Shown here in pieces: positions 62,321 to 64,000 of a stretch of DNA of 64,000 bases (position 1 is the stretch's first letter; the number at the start of each line of letters is the position of its first letter). The stretch lies in contig NZ_JBDZDN010000001.1 in assembly GCF_040049215.1 (NCBI RefSeq), forward strand, positions 62,001 to 126,000. Direction: 5' to 3'. The translations under genes and the position numbers were made by a program. Source of the DNA: Mesorhizobium_K sp040049215. Its GTDB lineage: Bacteria > Pseudomonadota > Alphaproteobacteria > Rhizobiales > Rhizobiaceae. The notes beneath the pieces are model-generated. The model saw only the letters and a list, made by a program, of their open reading frames with translations. It had not been told where the DNA came from and made no database searches.

Positions 62321-62327
62321 TCCTCCC
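62321..62327 (-). promoter_or_regulatory. Ribosome-binding site of the Liv binding-protein gene
   Basis: GGGAGGA on the minus strand, 4 bases before the ATG at 62316-62314; it fixes that start against a longer open frame. Confidence 0.75.
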
Positions 62328-62564
62328 AGAGATTGTTTTGCATATGCTCAGAACGAAGTGTCGCCCGAAATCTGGCGGTGGAGGATGGGCAGGAACTCGG
62401 CGAGGTAGCCCATTCCTCGGTGGCGTGCTGGTGGAGTCTGCGCAAGCTTTGGCGCGACGCGTTGCTCGCGCAGTTCGGCTACCCTCTACGACGAGAAGGA
62501 TGCTGACCCGCAGCACGGCAGGCGCGGCGAGCGCGGCGGCGCCAGGAATAGGCGCCGCGAGATT

Positions 62565-63509
62565 CTAGGCGTTATTCTCTTCAAGGTGTGCATGCGATCC
62601 TCCCTGACACGATGCTGATTGCTTCAGATGCGCAAACACGTTTGCGCGTAGAGCGGCCGCCTCGTCCGGCGTCCATTTTCGGAAACCCTCGCCACTTTTC
62701 ATGCCGAGCCTTCCGTCCTCGACTAGTTGCTCGAGATAGGCCGACGGTTCCGGCGAGCGGTTCAGATGGCGAAGCACGACTTTGTGGATGTCGAGAGTCA
62801 GGTCGGTCCCGACCAGATCGGCGTTCTCGATGGGGCCGAGCACGGCCAGGCGGCGGCCAAAGCTGGCCTTCACCACGGTGTCGACCGTCTCGGCATCCGC
62901 AATGCCCTCCGCAACGATCGCGATCGCCTCGCGCCACAGCGCATGCTGCAATCGGTTGCCGACAAAGCCCGGGACGTCCTTCCTGACATGCACCGGCTGC
63001 TTGCCGACCGACTTGAGCAGTTCGATCATGCGATCGACGGCGCTGTCGGTGGTCCGATCAGTTCCGACGACTTCGACCAGCGGCACGAGGAAGGGCGGGT
63101 TCCACCAGTGCGTGCCGAGGATGCGGTGCGCCGTGTCCAGCCCGTCTGCGATCTGGCCGATGGGGATGACGGATGTATTCGACGCGAGCAGCGCTTCGGG
63201 TTTCGACAGCGCCACGAGCGACCTGAAGATCGTGCGCTTCAGGTCCAGGCGTTCCGGCGCGGCTTCGATCACCACATCCGCGTCGGCCACCGCCTGAGCG
63301 AGGTCTGCATGACCGGTGACCAGTCCTTCCGCACCCGGCGGCAGATCGAGCTGGAGCAGATTGGCTCGGATGCGGCTGCGCAGGCTGTCCAGCGCCGCCT
63401 GCTGCGCGTCGTAGACCCGAACCCGACGGCCGGCGAGCGCGAAGACCTGCGCGATGCCGTGGCCCATGAGGCCGGCGCCCACGATCGCTATGGTTTCGCG
63501 CGCTGTCAT
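62565..63509 (-). CDS. 3-Hydroxyacyl-CoA dehydrogenase-family NAD-dependent oxidoreductase
   Basis: A 314-residue two-domain dehydrogenase. The Rossmann domain has IAIVGAGLMGHGIAQVF, SNTSVIPI and GTHWWNPP; the C-terminal domain has PGFVGNRLQHALWREA and ends with GMKSGEGFRKW. The WWNPP form in place of HFFNPV is seen in enzymes for small beta-hydroxy acids (L-carnitine or L-gulonate dehydrogenases) more than for acyl-CoAs. Start: ATG 63509, or GTG 63515 overlapping the SDR stop by 4 bases (GTGA). It lies in the same direction as the Liv and BKACE genes. Confidence 0.85.
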   Translation of the reverse strand: MTARETIAIVGAGLMGHGIAQVFALAGRRVRVYDAQQAALDSLRSRIRANLLQLDLPPGAEGLVTGHADLAQAVADADVVIEAAPERLDLKRTIFRSLVALSKPEALLASNTSVIPIGQIADGLDTAHRILGTHWWNPPFLVPLVEVVGTDRTTDSAVDRMIELLKSVGKQPVHVRKDVPGFVGNRLQHALWREAIAIVAEGIADAETVDTVVKASFGRRLAVLGPIENADLVGTDLTLDIHKVVLRHLNRSPEPSAYLEQLVEDGRLGMKSGEGFRKWTPDEAAALRANVFAHLKQSASCQGGSHAHLEENNA

Positions 63510-63511
63510 CG

Positions 63512-64000
63512 TCACCCAGCCGTATAGCCGCCGTCGGCGTAGAGGATGTGGCCGGTGTAGAAGTCCGAGGCCTTCGACACGAGGAACAGCAGCGGGCCTG
63601 CGAGGTCTTCGGGTTCACCCAGCCGACCCTTTGGCAGGCGGGCCATAAACCCCTTGCGGGTGGCCTGCGCGTTCTCGTTGTCCTCGAACATCCACGACGT
63701 CAGCGGCGAGCGGAAGACGGTCGGGGCGATCGCGTTGACGGTAATGCCGGTCGGCCCGAGTTCGCAGCCCAACGCCCTGGTGATTCCGTCGATGGCGGCC
63801 TTTGAGGCGCAGTAGGCGGTGTAGCCGGCAGGATGTCCGAGCAGTCCGCGCGCAGAGGACATCAGCACGATCTTGCCGCCGTCGCCCTGCGCCAGCATCT
63901 GTCTGGTCGCGGCGCGCGCCATCAGCCACGACTGCGTGACATTGACATCCATGACGTCGGAGAAGCGGGCCGGCGCCATATCGTTGATTTTCGCCACGTC
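63512..64000 (-). CDS. Short-chain dehydrogenase/reductase, C-terminal part (cut by window edge)
   Basis: 162 visible residues; the frame stays open to base 64000, so the N-terminal cofactor-binding half lies outside. Visible are VLMSSARGLLGH (catalytic Ser region), YTAYCASKAAIDG (YxxxK) and GPTGITVNAIAPT. The C-terminus LYADGGYTAG is typical. It is translationally coupled to the hydroxyacyl-CoA-dehydrogenase-like gene and probably acts in the same catabolic pathway. Confidence 0.88.
   Translation of the reverse strand, partial: DVAKINDMAPARFSDVMDVNVTQSWLMARAATRQMLAQGDGGKIVLMSSARGLLGHPAGYTAYCASKAAIDGITRALGCELGPTGITVNAIAPTVFRSPLTSWMFEDNENAQATRKGFMARLPKGRLGEPEDLAGPLLFLVSKASDFYTGHILYADGGYTAG

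Overview
The window reads as a chromosomal segment of a high-GC alphaproteobacterium of the order Rhizobiales, probably in or near the Mesorhizobium/Phyllobacteriaceae group. The reasons are the frcR/frcBCA fructose locus next to a complete glg operon, a fused CysN-CysC enzyme, an Opp transporter with a two-domain ATPase, and pyruvate phosphate dikinase. Two intact tRNA genes are present: Pro(CGG) and Gln(TTG). No rRNA, CRISPR array or intact insertion sequence was seen. The assignment to a group is inference from gene content, not from a database search.

Layout. 1-1682 (-): 5' end of a mannose-1-phosphate guanylyltransferase and a phosphomannomutase, which supply GDP-mannose. 1868-1944 (+): tRNA-Pro. 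1952-7469 (-): an oligopeptide-type ABC importer, oppA-B-C-DF. 7700-20483 (-): a tightly packed glycogen operon glgP-glgB-glgC-glgA-pgm-glgX-alpha-glucosidase (transcription order), with overlapping or nearly touching genes. 20615-26393: fructose uptake genes frcB-C-A (-), divergent from a ROK regulator, an RbsD/FucU mutarotase and a PfkB kinase (+). A strong AT-rich palindrome lies between the two arms.

26611-49145 is a surface-polysaccharide region. It contains a WbpE-type aminotransferase, sulfate activation to PAPS (cysD, cysNC) with PAP recycling (cysQ), an O-antigen ligase, the two halves of a Wzm/Wzt ABC exporter lying about 7 kb apart, a sulfotransferase-like protein, and an orphan phage/GTA-type DUF2793 protein. 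It also has a WbpM/CapD dehydratase, an initiating phosphoglycosyl transferase, three GT2 glycosyltransferases, a 752-residue pyruvyltransferase-glycosyltransferase fusion, and the four dTDP-rhamnose genes. Together these could make, sulfate and/or pyruvylate, export and ligate a rhamnose- and amino-sugar-containing O-polysaccharide by the ABC-dependent route. This is the most interesting part of the window.

49334-55603 holds housekeeping and small genes: bioY, an MBL-fold hydrolase, a DUF1499 membrane protein, a small unknown protein, a DUF427 protein and ppdK. 55884-56687 holds a VOC protein, tRNA-Gln and a broken tyrosine-integrase start just downstream of that tRNA, the scar of a lost integrative element. 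56689-64000 (-) holds an SDR (cut by the window edge) and a 3-hydroxyacyl-CoA-dehydrogenase-like enzyme, then a Liv-type ABC importer (livK-G-F-H-M) ending in a DUF849 beta-keto-acid cleavage enzyme. This looks like a catabolic unit for an imported beta-hydroxy acid, possibly carnitine-like.
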